From Pararge aegeria (lineage: Eukaryota > Arthropoda > Insecta > Lepidoptera > Nymphalidae), in the NCBI RefSeq assembly GCF_905163445.1, contig NC_053204.1, forward strand, positions 10,313,001-10,377,000: 64,000 bases of DNA, in the 5' to 3' direction. The notes beneath the pieces were generated by a model. That model was given only the letters and a program-made list of their open reading frames with translations. It searched no databases and was not told where the DNA came from. A program made the translations under genes and the position numbers. Below, in pieces: positions 48,482 to 58,661 of the stretch (its first letter is position 1; the number at the start of each line of letters is the position of its first letter).

Positions 48482-48640
48482 GGTGTACCCTACCTGCGCT
48501 TCGCTGTGGCACATTGTGATTGAATGGTTGAGAAAAATAGATAAAAAACAATCCTTGATCCGCATTATATATCATGCTAAAATTTCAGCCCGATCATTGC
48601 AGAACTTTTTGAGTTTCTGAAGCATACACAAACCAACATA
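48482..48640 (+). repeat. Lep1-like fragment
   Basis: GGTGTACCCTACCTGCGCTT, then ATTTCAGCCCGATCATTGCA and CATACACAAACCAACATAAC. Diverged. Confidence 0.45.
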
Positions 48641-48642
48641 AC

Positions 48643-48644
<2 letters not shown>

Positions 48645-48677
<33 letters not shown>

Positions 48678-48775
48678 TAGATAGATAGATAGATAAAGTC
48701 TTTATTGCACATAACATTTATATATATATATATATATATAGATAGATAGATAGATAGATAAAGTCTTTATTGCAC
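48645..48775 (-). repeat. Duplicated (AT)n-(GATA)n tract with LINE-E signal
   Basis: The unit (TA)n, (GATA)5, AAGTCTTTATTGCACA occurs twice in a row (ends at 48712 and 48777). Reversed, it is TGTGCAATAAAGACTTTATC plus a (TATC)n tail, i.e. the LINE-E poly(A) signal and tail duplicated. Confidence 0.85.
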
Positions 48776-48895
48776 AAATTAAAAGCGAAAACAAGAAATA
48801 ACAAAACAATAAAAAATATATATATATATAAGATGCGCAAAGGCGGTCTTATCGCTTTAAGCGATCTCCAGATATATAGATTGACCACTATTTTT
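48776..48895 (-). mobile_element. LINE-E 3' UTR
   Basis: AGATGCGCAAAGGCGGTCTT and ATCGCTTTAAGCGATCTCCA, the intact family hairpin. Confidence 0.85.
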
Positions 48896-48900
48896 TTTAA

Positions 48901-48973
<73 letters not shown>

Positions 48974-49012
48974 AATTATATGTTAATTATGTTAATTAAT
49001 AATATGTTATTA
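48896..49012. repeat. (AT)n tract
   Basis: About 70 bp of nearly pure TA repeats, then a duplicated TATATGTTAATTA motif. Confidence 0.95.
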
Positions 49013-49019
49013 TTATATT

Positions 49020-49105
49020 AATAAAACATGCAATGTATGACGTTCATAAATGCTGCAACTATAGCCTAAACTGAATAAAGATTTGATTGATTGATTGATT
49101 GATAA
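49020..49105 (+). mobile_element. Retroelement 3' end with (GATT)n tail
   Basis: ACTGAATAAAGATTTGATTG and further GATT units. A polyadenylation signal plus simple tail, family unknown. Confidence 0.55.
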
Positions 49106-49280
49106 ACGTGCTCCCCAAGGCACGGTGGGTTGACACCGCCATTATCCGAACTGCGGGCTGGTACTGAGAATTCTTTAACAGAAAAATTACTAACAACTTT
49201 TGGGTTCAATCGGGATTCGCATCCAGGACCACGTGACAGATACACATGCTAACCACTGGTCAACGAGGTAGTCGGCATGT
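49106..49280 (-). mobile_element. SINE-4-type element
   Basis: GTGCTCCCCAAGGCACGG, GGGCTGGTACTGAGAATTC and CGCATCCAGGACCACGTGA, then CATGCTAACCACTGGTCAA and CGAGG. The right part reads, reversed, as a tRNA-like head (B-box-like GGATGCGAATCC). The clearest copy in the window. Confidence 0.55.
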
Positions 49281-49329
49281 CGAATGGTATTATAATAATT
49301 AAGGCCATCCCGCCAGGTATTCCCTGTAT

Positions 49330-49435
49330 AGTTATCGGCGACCGAACCGGAAGTGGCCGTCCGGGCGCAAACTGATTGAACTTCCGCGCGCCGGATGTGC
49401 ATGACGTCACTCTCGTCGACGTCACTGGTATTGAT
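49330..49435. promoter_or_regulatory. CpG-rich block with ETS- and CRE-like sites
   Basis: ACCGGAAGTG (49346-49355), ACTTCCG (49380-49386), CCGGATGT (49391-49398), TGACGTCA (49402-49409) and GACGTCA (49418-49424) within 80 bp. Binding-site matches only. No exon or transcription start is identified, so the strand is unknown. Confidence 0.4.
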
Positions 49436-49484
49436 TTATACGGACTTCGAGATGCGCTGTAACACAAATCCACCATATGTATTA

Positions 49485-49817
49485 CTAGCTTTTACCCGCG
49501 GCTTCGATCGATAATTTGAAACACTTTGCCACAAGGAATAGGATGCCGATCATGAATACCGTACAGTTTACTATTTCAGGACGCTATTGTTGAAAGGACG
49601 CCATATAAATAAGACACAAGTCGTCTTTATTTGGCGTCCATTCAACAATTTATATCGAAAAATAAAGTAGTTTGGATACTTCGTTAGGACGTGAATGAAG
49701 GATGACTTTTCATGGGAATAAGATGTTTTTCCAGGACAAATAGCTCCTGTTACTCTCCGTACTATCAATTACCCAACTGTTTGTTTCAACTTCAATAACG
49801 CAGCAACAGAGCAATTT
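49485..49817 (+). repeat. Lep1-like mosaic, left part
   Basis: TTACTAGCTTTTACCCGCGG at the start; later TTTCATGGGAATAAGATG and AATAACGCAGCAACAGAGCA. Continues beyond the SINE-1. Confidence 0.5.
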
Positions 49818-50076
49818 GACGGCCGATTGGCGCAGTTTGCAGCGACCCTGCTTTCTGAGTCCAAGGCCGTGGGTTCGATTCCCACAACTGGAAAATGTTT
49901 GTGCGATTAGCATGAATGTTTTTCAGTACCTGGGTGTTTATATGTATATTCTAAGTATTTATGTATATTATTCATAAAAATATTCATCAGTCATCTTAGT
50001 ATCCATAACACAAGCTACGCTTACTTTGGGGCTAGATTGCGATGTTTGTATTGTCGTAGTATATTTATTTTATTAA
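49818..50076 (+). mobile_element. SINE-1, full length
   Basis: All blocks present and boxes intact. Splits a sequence GAGCAA...TAGATTGACCTGA that occurs uninterrupted at 50196-50220 in a related copy. Confidence 0.93.
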
Positions 50077-50480
50077 TAAATAGATTGACCTGATTTTTTG
50101 GCTACTTTTAATCCCGGAAAAATTAACAGTTCCTGTGGGAAGACACGCTTACGCTGACGTTTAGTCCTTAAATGCAAAGCAACAACAACGCAACGGAGCA
50201 ATAGATTGATCTGAATTTTGTTAAAGAGGTAAAAATTTAAAAAAATTGCAAGAAAGCAAGTGAGCGCGAGCGTCAGAAGCTGACTTTTCCCATAGGAACT
50301 TTGGTTGTTTCCGGGAGAAAAAGTAGCCCATGCCAATCTACAGCTTATAAACTACATCTGTGCGAAAATCAAGCTAAGATGATGCTCTGTTGCCGCGGGA
50401 TTGATGGACAAACAAACACACCCGCATTTGTAATATTAAGTATGGACTGGCTGTTAACCGCGACTTCGTCCGCGTTTGTT
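50077..50480 (+). repeat. Lep1-like mosaic, right part
   Basis: AAATAGATTGACCTGATTTT, a second GAGCAATAGATTGATCTGA, GGGAGAAAAAGTAGCCCATG, then GGACAAACAAACACACCCGC and a new start-like GGCTGTTAACCGCGACTTCG near 50450. Confidence 0.5.
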
Positions 50481-50600
50481 ATAATAATAGTAATAAAATT
50501 TAACACTAAACATTATACAAAAATAACTTACAAGCTGAATTAGGGTGCAATGGCGGCCTTATCACTTATCACTGATAGCGATCTCTTCCGGGTTTTTTAA
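50481..50600 (-). mobile_element. LINE-E 3' UTR
   Basis: (ATA)n tail reversed, GTGCAATGGCGGCCTTATC, then ACTGATAGCGATCTCTTCCG with a small duplication inside the hairpin (ACTTATCACTGATAGC). Confidence 0.8.
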
Positions 50601-50626
50601 AGCATATTTTAAGTTGTGTATTCTTG

Positions 50627-51113
50627 TAAAGCGGTGTTACCCCAGTGGGTAGGAGCTCGACTTTTCTTTCGGGTAGGCGAGTTCTATTCCCAGCACTTAC
50701 CTTTAACTTTTCTAAGTTATGTGCATTTTAAGTAATTGTAACGGTCTCCACATTATAGAACTAGATGGCGCCACAAAAATCCTGCATCGCGCTAGCGAAG
50801 TGTTCATATACAATTTCCAAAAATGAATGTATGGACCTCGGTCCCCGAGCACGATCACCCGCTCGGAGGAAGATCTTCCTGTTGTTACGGTCGCGCGTAT
50901 CATCATACTCCCTTACATAATCAAAATATCACTTGCTTTAACGGTAAAGGGAAGCATCGTGAGGATCTCTGCATATCTATAATGTTCTCAAAGGTGTGTG
51001 GTGGCCATCAATCCGCACTTGAAGGCCAGCGTGGTGGACCACGACCTTAACCCCTTCTCATTGTGGGAGGAGCCCGTGCCCTGTAGTGGGCCGGTAATGG
51101 GTTGATATGATGA
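50627..51113 (+). mobile_element. SINE-2, complete, split by a MITE
   Basis: Head with ACCCCAGTGGGTAGGAGCTC, B box GAGTTCTATTCC, TTCTAAGTTATGTGCATTTT, the insertion, then AAAATATCACTTGCTTTAAC, TATAATGTTCTCAAAGGTGT, GTGGGCCGGTAATGGGTTGA and a short tail. Confidence 0.92.
50735..50919. mobile_element. MITE inside SINE-2
   Basis: The insert begins TGTAACGG and ends CCCTTACA (inverted, 7 of 8). It is flanked by TAAT on both sides, where the uninterrupted SINE-2 has a single TAAT. The interior is GC-richer than the flanks, with CGCTAGCG and AGATGGCGCCA. No transposase; superfamily unknown. Confidence 0.65.
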
Positions 51114-51455
51114 AAAAGTGTTCACTTCGAAAACACGTAAGCCAAAGATCGTGCTATACATAAATGAAAAAAGATAAGGAAGTCTTCGTAATAAGGACGT
51201 GTAAACATCGGCCGACGACTCAAAAAATACATTTTTCTTAGCGACTAATGTTTTAATAATGCAGCGGCGCGGTCACGAGATATTGTGTCACCTCACTGCG
51301 GAAACAGACTCTTTTCAAGGTTTTTCTTGGCACTGAAGTTATTGTCAACAATAGCATTTTTGAAAACGAATTTTAAGTTTACTATCGCTCATGGAAGTCG
51401 ACCCTAGGTTTATTATTAATAATAGTAACAATCTCTTTATGGGGCAAAGCAAAAA
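51114..51455. other. No recognisable feature
   Basis: Unassigned. GCAGCGGCGCGGTCACGAGA near 51261 is weakly like the duplicated block at 42350. Confidence 0.45.
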
Positions 51456-52095
51456 AAAATCAAAATTCAAAATTCATTTATTTCAAGCCTAATTAATAAG
51501 CAGTTTTGAAACGTCAAGTCGTCTGTTTGTAGTGACTCTACCACCGGTTCGGAAGGCAGATTCCACTGAGAAGAGCCGGCTCAGCAGATTGCTCTTTTCC
51601 AACATCATTTTAAAATTTAACAATCTTTAGAATTTTTCTGTTATTTATTTTTATTTATTTATTACATAAAGTTTCCAAAAAAATAAAAAAACACTTATAG
51701 CTAGCATCAGAAAACCACCCAGGTTTGTAATATATGCTAACAGAGAACTAAGTCTAGGTACGTTAACTACAGAACATAATTGCCAGTTTACCATGTTGTG
51801 TATAAAAATGATCATAAGTTACTTAAAAAGAAGGAGTTCAGTTTTTTCTTAGTATTACGAGGATTAATATTGTCTCGTACATCAGTGGGTAATTCATTAA
51901 TAAGGCGAGGAACTAGGTAAACGTTCGTGCGCTCGCCATACCTATTGAACGCGCCCGAAGTGCATAACCGGCCTCGGTTTTGGGAGAGATGAGAGCAGAG
52001 TGGCCTTCTTCCAAGCAGCCGTGTCGTTAAGGAATTACTCAATCGTGTAGTTACCACGACTTGTTAAAGGTCTTTTAATATATCGTTTATAGAGC
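51456..52095 (-). mobile_element. LINE-C 3' end split by LINE-F
   Basis: 51456-51640 has the tail and UTR (TCAAAATTCAAAATTC, CCACCGGTTCGGAAGGCAGA, GCAGATTGCTCTTTTCCAAC). 51975-52095 continues with TGGGAGAGATGAGAGCAGAG and GCAGCCGTGTCGTTAAGGAA. A different LINE tail lies between. Confidence 0.82.
51641..51974 (-). mobile_element. LINE-F 3' end inserted in LINE-C
   Basis: Minus strand reads LCTSGAFNRYGERTNVYLVP and RLINELPTDVRDNINPRNTK, then LNSFFLSNL and stop, a reverse-transcriptase C-terminus. About 170 bp of UTR and a TTTATTTATT-type tail at the left follow. The fused reading frame through the junction is an artefact of nesting. Confidence 0.78.
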
Positions 52096-52632
52096 CCATA
52101 GTAATACATTAGAAAATTACAAAATTAGAGAAAAGAAAGTGAAAAAAAATTAACAATACGCAATATCGAATTAAAATTATAAGGCAATATAAATTTATTA
52201 AAATGGCATTTCATAAATATTAACAATAAAAAATTATAAAGATAAAATAAAAAATTACAATAAATAAATATTGAATAAAAAAAAATAATTTATTACTGTT
52301 TGCTCCGTGTTTGTATATGTACACACCCACAGGATGCACGTGTAAGCTTTAAAAAACGTAATCTTTTGAATTAGGTGACATCAAATAGAGGTATCAAATA
52401 CAAAAAGCTTTTTTTTAAATGCAATTGGCAGTTCCACAACTCTATTATAAGTATATTTTATTATCTGACTCAACCAAAACCTATGTATGGTCAATGTTTT
52501 TTATCTGAAAGAACAGTCATACTGTTGGGATAAGCATATGGCAAAAACTGTAAGGAACGTGCACAAGGTCATGTGGAAACAAGAAGGATAATAGGTAAAA
52601 AACTAATTGCACCACGAAAACAGAATTACTGT
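52096..52632. other. AT-rich, no feature
   Basis: No gene or recognisable repeat. Confidence 0.5.
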
Positions 52633-52705
52633 AATAAATATTCTACGAAAATACAAACATCGCCATCTAGCCCCAAAGTTAGCATAGTCGGTAGCTTGTG
52701 TATAT
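52633..52705 (-). mobile_element. SINE-1 3' fragment
   Basis: AATAAATATTCTACGAAAAT, CATCGCCATCTAGCCCCAAA and a disturbed AGCATAGTCGGTAGCTTGTG. Confidence 0.8.
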
Positions 52706-52945
52706 ATAGCAACTCGTTTTCCAATTATAATCGAATCGAAACAACTTTTTGGTGGGTCCTCGATTCGTCGGAATCTTTTTTTTTATGTATGTTACCCGAT
52801 TACTCGAAGATGCCTGAACCGATTTGAAATCGTTTATTTTTATACTTTTTTTTTTTAATTTTCAACAGTGAAATTATATTATTTTTATTTATTATCTATT
52901 ATTATTATATTACTAAGAGAATAATCATCCTTTATTTTATGATAA
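52706..52945. repeat. Degraded repeat fragment
   Basis: GATTACTCGAAGATGCCTGA and ACCGATTTGAAATCG resemble the repeat at 44570-44774. AT-rich remainder. Confidence 0.35.
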
Positions 52946-53311
52946 CTAGCTGTTGCTCGCGACTTCGTCTGCGTTTGAATTTGTTTTTTTAAGTGGCATT
53001 CAATTTGGTTGTAGTTCTAAAAAAATTTAAATTATTCAGTATCGCTAAGCCTCAAATTAGGGGTTTGCTGTTGTCCGCTGAGGAGTTCTGTCCTCTATAT
53101 CCAACCACATTCATCAGATCTACACAAAGCTAGGGCAAAATTAAACACCCCTATAGTATTTGTCGGGATAAAAAGTATCCTATATTACTTCTAACACTTC
53201 CAAGAATATGTGTACAAAGTTTCATGAGGATCGGTAAAGTAGTTTTTGCGTGAAAGCGTAACAAACAAACTTACAGTGACATTTATAATATTAGTAGGGA
53301 TTGGGATAGGG
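52946..53311 (+). mobile_element. Lep1-like element, nearly complete
   Basis: AACTAGCTGTTGCTCGCGAC at the start, GTCGGGATAAAAAGTATCCT, CAAAGTTTCATGAGGATCGG, GTAGTTTTTGCGTGAAAGCG and a TATAATATTAGTAGGGATTG end. Plus-strand counterpart of 15645-16094. Confidence 0.68.
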
Positions 53312-53627
53312 ATTTATCGAGAAACAAAAATATTTAGAAGTGGCCAAGGACCCATTCTGTGCTAGTCATTCTACTTTAAAAGGTTTGTTTCCACATTGAG
53401 CCAGCCCTTGTCACTCTCGGGCGATGTCATGAAACTCTCATTTGCTCGTGTCCGGGATATTATACGGCGGCTTAGCTCAGCATTTGCGCGCGCACACAAA
53501 ATACAAACTTAATAAAACGAAAGAATCGTAATAAAAGCGTATTATTTGCTTTCAAATCGGATACGTGTTTCCATCGTGTTTCTAATATAAACTTTTTTTG
53601 ACGAGTTTAAAATAGCAGTTAGTAAAG
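53312..53627. other. No gene
   Basis: AAAATACAAACTTAATAAAA and TTATTTGCTTTCAAAT near 53500-53555 resemble a unit of the tandem array at 54360-54840. Confidence 0.45.
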
Positions 53628-53838
53628 AAAGATGGAAAGGAGTATACTAGGAATTAGAATAAAGGATCGTGTCAGCACAAAAAATATTAGAAAAAGAACA
53701 AAAATATATGACATAACATAAAGAGATGGGCTACTAAAAGGCTCAACTAACTGAATGGATTCTTAGAGACAAGAAAAGGAAAAAAGGTCGTCAAAAGAAA
53801 AGGTGGAGAGATGTTTTTATGCAGAAAATTGGCACATA
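53628..53838 (+). pseudogene. Degenerate RTE-type C-terminus
   Basis: Across frames: MERSILGIRIKDRVSTKNIR then KRTKIYDI, and later LRDKKRKKGRQKKRW then RDVFMQKIGT. This is the same C-terminal region as 15100-15330 but a distant family with many stops. Cut by the LINE-B tail at 53839. Confidence 0.7.
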
Positions 53839-54136
53839 CAAATTCAAAATTTCTTCATTCATTTAGGACACAGGCACTTATGAGGCGTTCATACATATAT
53901 GTTTACATAATTATAAGGGGAGGGTGATAACTTCGTTCGCCAACTTAAACCTAAAGCTACGAGGGTTCCAAACGCGCCCTGGTCTAAGAAGAGCCCACAA
54001 CAAACTTAGCAGGGTAATTTTTTTTGTTATCACCATCTTACAGTAAATTTATATTAAGCTATGAAGTTAGAGCAATTCACACCCAAGCTTTTTGATCGTT
54101 TAAGTAATCCTTAACGTTATCATAGGTTTTTTCTGT
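53839..54136 (-). mobile_element. LINE-B 3' end
   Basis: CAAATTCAAAATTTCTTCAT, GGAGGGTGATAACTTCGTTC, CGCGCCCTGGTCTAAGAAGA and AATTCACACCCAAGC. Confidence 0.88.
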
Positions 54137-54359
54137 TCTTGTCATAATCGAAAAATCGATCTTTGAAAAAACTGGGGGGAGGCCTACGCCGATGAGGCGA
54201 CTTCTACCTTAAATTAGACCTTTGAATTAGACACTAAAATACATCACAAAATTAAATTAATTCAAATTAATTGAAATTAGTAATAATGATCAGTAAAAAT
54301 GTTATAAAAGAAAAATGTAATAATGTAAAAATAGGTAGTAGCATAAAGACTTTTTATTT
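54137..54359. other. No recognisable feature
   Basis: GGAGGCCTACGCCGATGAGG near 54179 is a worn repeat. AT-rich otherwise. Confidence 0.45.
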
Positions 54360-54845
54360 TATTTTTATTGCTTTTAAAAGTACTTATGCCTTAAACACTA
54401 TCACAATGTAGTGCATATTGAATAAAGAACACGCACGACCATTTTTAACAAAATACAAAGTTAATAATGCGAAAGAAAGAAATAAGAATGAAAGTGACTA
54501 TTTCAAAAGTAATATGAAAACCCGCATTCAATTTTGAATAAAGAACAAATTATAACAACGTTAGAAATTTTATAAAATAGCGTGCAAACAATATTTTTTT
54601 CTAAAATAATTTAATAAAAGAAAGTTATTTTATTTTTTGTTTTGGTTATTATTTCACAAACTTCAACCAACTAAGTCTGCATTCAGTTTTGAACAAAGAA
54701 CAAAGTCATGTTAACGCTAGAAATGCTATAAAATAGCACGCGCTCACATAATACAAAGAAAAGTAATATATTCGAAACGTAGGTAACAAAGAATGTTATT
54801 TGCTTTTAAAAGTAATAAGTTTCAAGATGTATTAAATTTGTTTTA
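54360..54845 (+). repeat. Three diverged tandem units of about 150 bp
   Basis: Each unit has TGAATAAAGAAC (or TGAACAAAGAACAAA), a GTTAGAAAT/GCTAGAAATGCTATAAAATAGC block, and an ACAAAG/TTATTTTGCTTTTAAAAG block. Roughly 54360-54525, 54526-54680 and 54681-54845. No coding sequence. Confidence 0.55.
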
Positions 54846-55011
54846 ATTCATTATTTAAACTTCTAGGCCCAAGATTACTTTTTTTAATTTGCTCAGATAT
54901 AAATAATCTTTTTATAAAAGCATATTATTATATCTTCATCATAGCAACCTTTTACACTTTTAGGAGTCGAGCCTTATAGATATACGTAGCATAACGTCGG
55001 AATAGCTATGT

Positions 55012-55265
55012 TCTTTTTTTTTACCACTTCAAGTTAGTATCTGGCTGCAATTATACCTGGTGGTAAGTGATGATTTGATCTATGATGGTAGTGGGCCTGT
55101 TAGCGGTATGTATTGATTTATATTAAGGCCCTAGTCTGCATCATCGCGGCTTTGGAATGCTAAATCGGCACAGGTTTTTTGGTGGTAAGTAGCCACGGTT
55201 GAAGCATTCCACAAGCAAATTGCTCCGTCGAGAATCGAACCTAGGACCTCCCATTTGTAAGACCA
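55012..55265 (-). mobile_element. SINE-3, diverged
   Basis: T-run, TACCACTTCAAGTTAGTATC, TACCTGGTGGTAAGTGATGA, AATGCTAAATCGGCACAGG and GGTGGTAAGTAGCCACGGTT. After this CTCCGTCGAGAATCGAACCT may be the tRNA-like head. Confidence 0.7.
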
Positions 55266-56173
55266 CTGCGGCAAAGAGTCAAGAGGTGTCACCGTCAGCA
55301 CCTTTAAAATATCAGCGCGTAAAAAACCTACGTAACTATTCCAACGTTAAGCTACAACAAACACTCAAAGATTTAATGTGATGTTAACAAAATCCATTTT
55401 TATATATTTTTTAAAGTAGATAAATATTAATCAACGAATTCGATAAAAGTAAAATCTTTTGAAAGCTTAAAATAAACAAAGTCAACAAAGCTAATACGCT
55501 TAAAATAACAAAGCAACATCAAAATCCATTCGAATTCACAAAAACAAAATCGAACATGTTCGAAATTCAAATTCGAAATAAGAATTAAGCCCGATTAGTT
55601 TGACATTGCGGCTACAGCCAGTAATCCTGGATTTAAAAAGCGAACACGATTTCTAAATTTGAATTTCATGAACGTCGTATACATCATGTTACAGTAAAAG
55701 TTAGAAGTAAGGTACTTCCTGAAATTCCTGTAATACCCAAAACTTATTACTTACGTTTCTATCGTAGAGTGATCAAGAATTTTTTTTTTATATATTAGAT
55801 ACTTTCAAAGATCATAGCAGTAGGCAGTTTTCAAAATTAGCCATTATGCCTATTATGTTGCATTCGAAATTGCCAAATATACCCTCAATAGAATTTCGAA
55901 TTAATCCAGCCGTACAAAATTATCTAGGCGTGGGCATAGGAAGCAGCATAGTAGAAATTAGGACTTTGCTGCCTTTTGCTTACGTTCTAGTTTATACAGT
56001 AACATATACTTAGTGAGGATCTTTTAAAATTAGAACGTGAGAATTTCATCGCGCCATATTTCACGATGAATTTTCTGAGGCACTTTTAAAAAGTATACAG
56101 GTAACCAATTACGGTGGATTAAAATGATAATGATTTTATCATTGGTGATTATGAAAAAAGTGCTATGCGATAC
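55266..56173. other. No recognisable feature
   Basis: About 900 bp of AT-rich DNA with repeated short 'aattcgaaat' words. No supported gene. Confidence 0.5.
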
Positions 56174-56296
56174 CAGTGGCATTCACAGGGTTTGCATCCA
56201 GGGTAGGATTAAAGCAGAAAGACGGCATGAAATGGAAATATCCTCCCCATGAGAGAGTTATATTTTTTTTGGGTATGTATGGAGTGCACGCCACTG
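56174..56296. mobile_element. hAT-like MITE
   Basis: Left CAGTGGCATTCACAGGGTTT, right GGAGTGCACGCCACTG. The flanking octamers TGCGATAC and TGTGCTAC match at 6 of 8 positions, as expected for an old 8-bp target duplication. Relative of 17099 and 17501. Confidence 0.75.
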
Positions 56297-56587
56297 TGTG
56301 CTACACATTTCATGAGAAATTATTAATTTAAAAATATGGTGTTGTTTAGGTATTCGCCAACCGGTTCCAAAAGTCAAATCTAAAAAATATTATGAATTTG
56401 AAAGTTTGACATACTTGTTTTATTACAATTAAGTGTACTACGTCACTTTTTTAATGCGGGTAACACCAGCACACCTAGAAAATTATAAATAAAAATATCG
56501 TACCAGTATGGTTAAGTGACAAAGCACCGGAGCGGCTCGACCGATTTTTATGAAACTTTTAATGTACATTTGCTTTGCATTATTTTA

Positions 56588-57620
56588 GATGCTTAACTTC
56601 AATGGGGCCCACGTATAAATAATTTGTCGAACAGACTTAGCTCGCGGTCATACGCAGTTAAGAAGATACGTAGTATGACAGATATGGAAACTGCCAGGCT
56701 TGTTTTTTTTAGTTACTTTCACAGCATTATGTCCTACGGCATATTATTATGGGGTAATGCTGCTTTGGACGGCCGATTGGCGCAGTGGGCAGCGACCCTG
56801 CTTTCTGAGTCAAAGGCCGTGGGTTCGATTACCACAACTGGAAAATGTTTGTGTGATAAACAGGAATGTTTTTCAGTGTCTGGGTGTATTCATCAGTCAT
56901 GTTAGCACCCATAGCACAGGCTACGCTTACTTTGGGGCTGGATGGCGGTGTGTGTGTTGTCGTAGTATATTTATTTATTTATTTATTCTATTTTTGTTCT
57001 GCAGAAGAGCACTGTTCGTGCGATATATAAAATGGGCCCAAGAGAGTCTTTAAGAGATAAATTTAAAGAAGCTAAAATCATGACGGTCAATACATATTTG
57101 AAAATTTAATTTATGTACATAAAATATAACAAAATTTAAAAAGAAAGTGGAAATTAACAATATTAATATTAGAAGTAAAAATAAACTTGTAATGCAGTTT
57201 ACTAGGCTGCACAAAATTAGTATTCATTTAAGGGTAATTGTATATCATTTTATAACAAATTACCACATGAAATCCTTGAGATGTCTCTCAATAAGTTCAA
57301 AGTTTATATAAAACGAAAGCTTATAGAAAAATCCTAATACAATATAAAGGATTACATGCATGATAAAAAATCTTGGGTGTGAATTGCTCTAACTTCATAA
57401 CTAAACATTAACTCGACTGTGAGATGGTGATAACAAAAGAAAACCTGGCTAAAATTGTTGTGGGCTCTTCTTAAACCAGGGCGCGTTTGGAACCCTCCTA
57501 GCTTTAGTTTTAAGTTACCGAATTCAGTTATCACCATCACTAACATTATAGTGTTAACATGTTAAATGTATGAACGCTTCATAAGTGCATGTGATAAGGT
57601 CTACATGAGTAAAACATTTT
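56588..57620 (+). pseudogene. LINE-B RT C-terminus and 3' UTR, split by SINE-1
   Basis: Reads RLSSRSYAVKKIRSMTDMET and FFSYFHSIMSYGILLWGNAA up to 56767. After the SINE-1 it continues FVLQKSTVRAIYKMGPRESL-like, then degenerates. UTR with CTGTGAGATGGTGATAACA and GCGCGTTTGGAACCCTCCTA. 5'-truncated almost at the same place as 9957-10795. Confidence 0.9.
56768..56988 (+). mobile_element. SINE-1 inside LINE-B, internal deletion
   Basis: Head and boxes good. About 45 bp between CTGGGTGTATT and CATCAGTCATG is missing. (ATTT)n tail. About 9 bp of LINE-B at the site are also lost. Confidence 0.93.
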
Positions 57621-57734
57621 TGAGTTTTGAAATAGACACCATTGGATTATAGGTGGCGCTGCTGTCGGTATGTTATGTTATTATATATAATGTTTTACTA
57701 TATTTTTCACACGTTTTTTACACGTTGTATAAAA

Positions 57735-57800
57735 CTCGTACCCCTAATCGGCTTCCACGCGCCATCGTACCGTAACGCTAAATCGCTTATACGCTAACTA
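57735..57800 (-). mobile_element. SINE-3 fragment
   Basis: CGTACCCCTAATCGGCTTCC, GCCATCGTACCGTAACGCTA and AATCGCTTATACG, as in 9455-9500. Confidence 0.7.
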
Positions 57801-58147
57801 AGTTAACTGCCGATCGGCTGAAACGATAATTTGCAACGTTAACGGCGGATATGGATAATATATTTAAATTACTCTGCGCCTAATTAACATAGATTGTACA
57901 GTGGATCTTAAAATCCCCTTTTCTGTCTTCCAGTATCCCAAGTTGTAATATAAGGCGGAGTCACCTCACTGTGACATATTTGCGGATCCTTGGAACACCG
58001 TTTGTAAACATTGCCTACAGTACAGTGAGAAATGTTATAGCACCTTGTTTTTTTTTTTTTCTTTCCTGGGACTCCACCATTTCATTTGATACTCACTATT
58101 TCATTTTATGTTCTATTTAAATTCATTAATATCACTTTCACATTTAA
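57801..58147. other. No recognisable feature
   Basis: Unassigned, with a T-run near 58050. Confidence 0.5.
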
Positions 58148-58660
58148 TACATAACTATAACCTAAAATAAACTATTTAAAAACTAAATAAAATCTAAAAC
58201 GTCCTCGAAACCACCGCAGCGAAGCACAGTTCCTAAGATGCTGGCAGCATTGCCCCTCTGGATGGCCAAACTAATTCGTTGGCCAAGGTAACTGCCTGCT
58301 CTAGGATCACCGGTAGACTCGATAACCCTTTTCGATTATTCTTTGAAAAGGGCTCTTGCCTCCGGACCCCACGGTCCCAAAGTCTCTACTCCAAAAGGCA
58401 CAAAAATGAAGCTGCTATCCAGGTTTTCATATTTACGCCTCTTGGCCTACTCGGCACTGGAAGCAGCCGCACCTACCATTGACGAAGTGGCCTGGTTGTG
58501 TGATGCAGCTAGGGTATCAACACAAGTTGCATCCCACAGAAGTGACCTTCCAAGCCTCCAAGGTATGAGCGTCATACCATCAGGTCTCTTGCCATCGCTC
58601 CGCGCCAAACCAATAGGTTCTAATACAGCTGATTGTTTTTGGCTTAACTATTTTTTTCAT
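58148..58660 (-). pseudogene. LINE-D C-terminus, longest uninterrupted copy
   Basis: Minus strand, across a small number of frame changes: a segment with a VNGRCGCFQCRVGQEA frame, then FIFVPFGVETLGPWGPEARA, GDPRAGSYLGQRISLAIQR and GNAASILGTVLRCGGFEDVL, ending with a stop near 58190. It extends about 240 bp further upstream than the 13083 and 42845 copies. Relic. Confidence 0.78.
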
Positions 58661-58661
58661 T

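Noticed and set aside
48645..49012. CRISPR-like array in the repeated TATATA/GATA region
   Set aside because: Simple-sequence repeats with no spacer structure; eukaryotic context.
53460..53500. GGCGGCTTAGCTCAGCATTTG as a tRNA 5' half
   Set aside because: No B box or cloverleaf partner follows.
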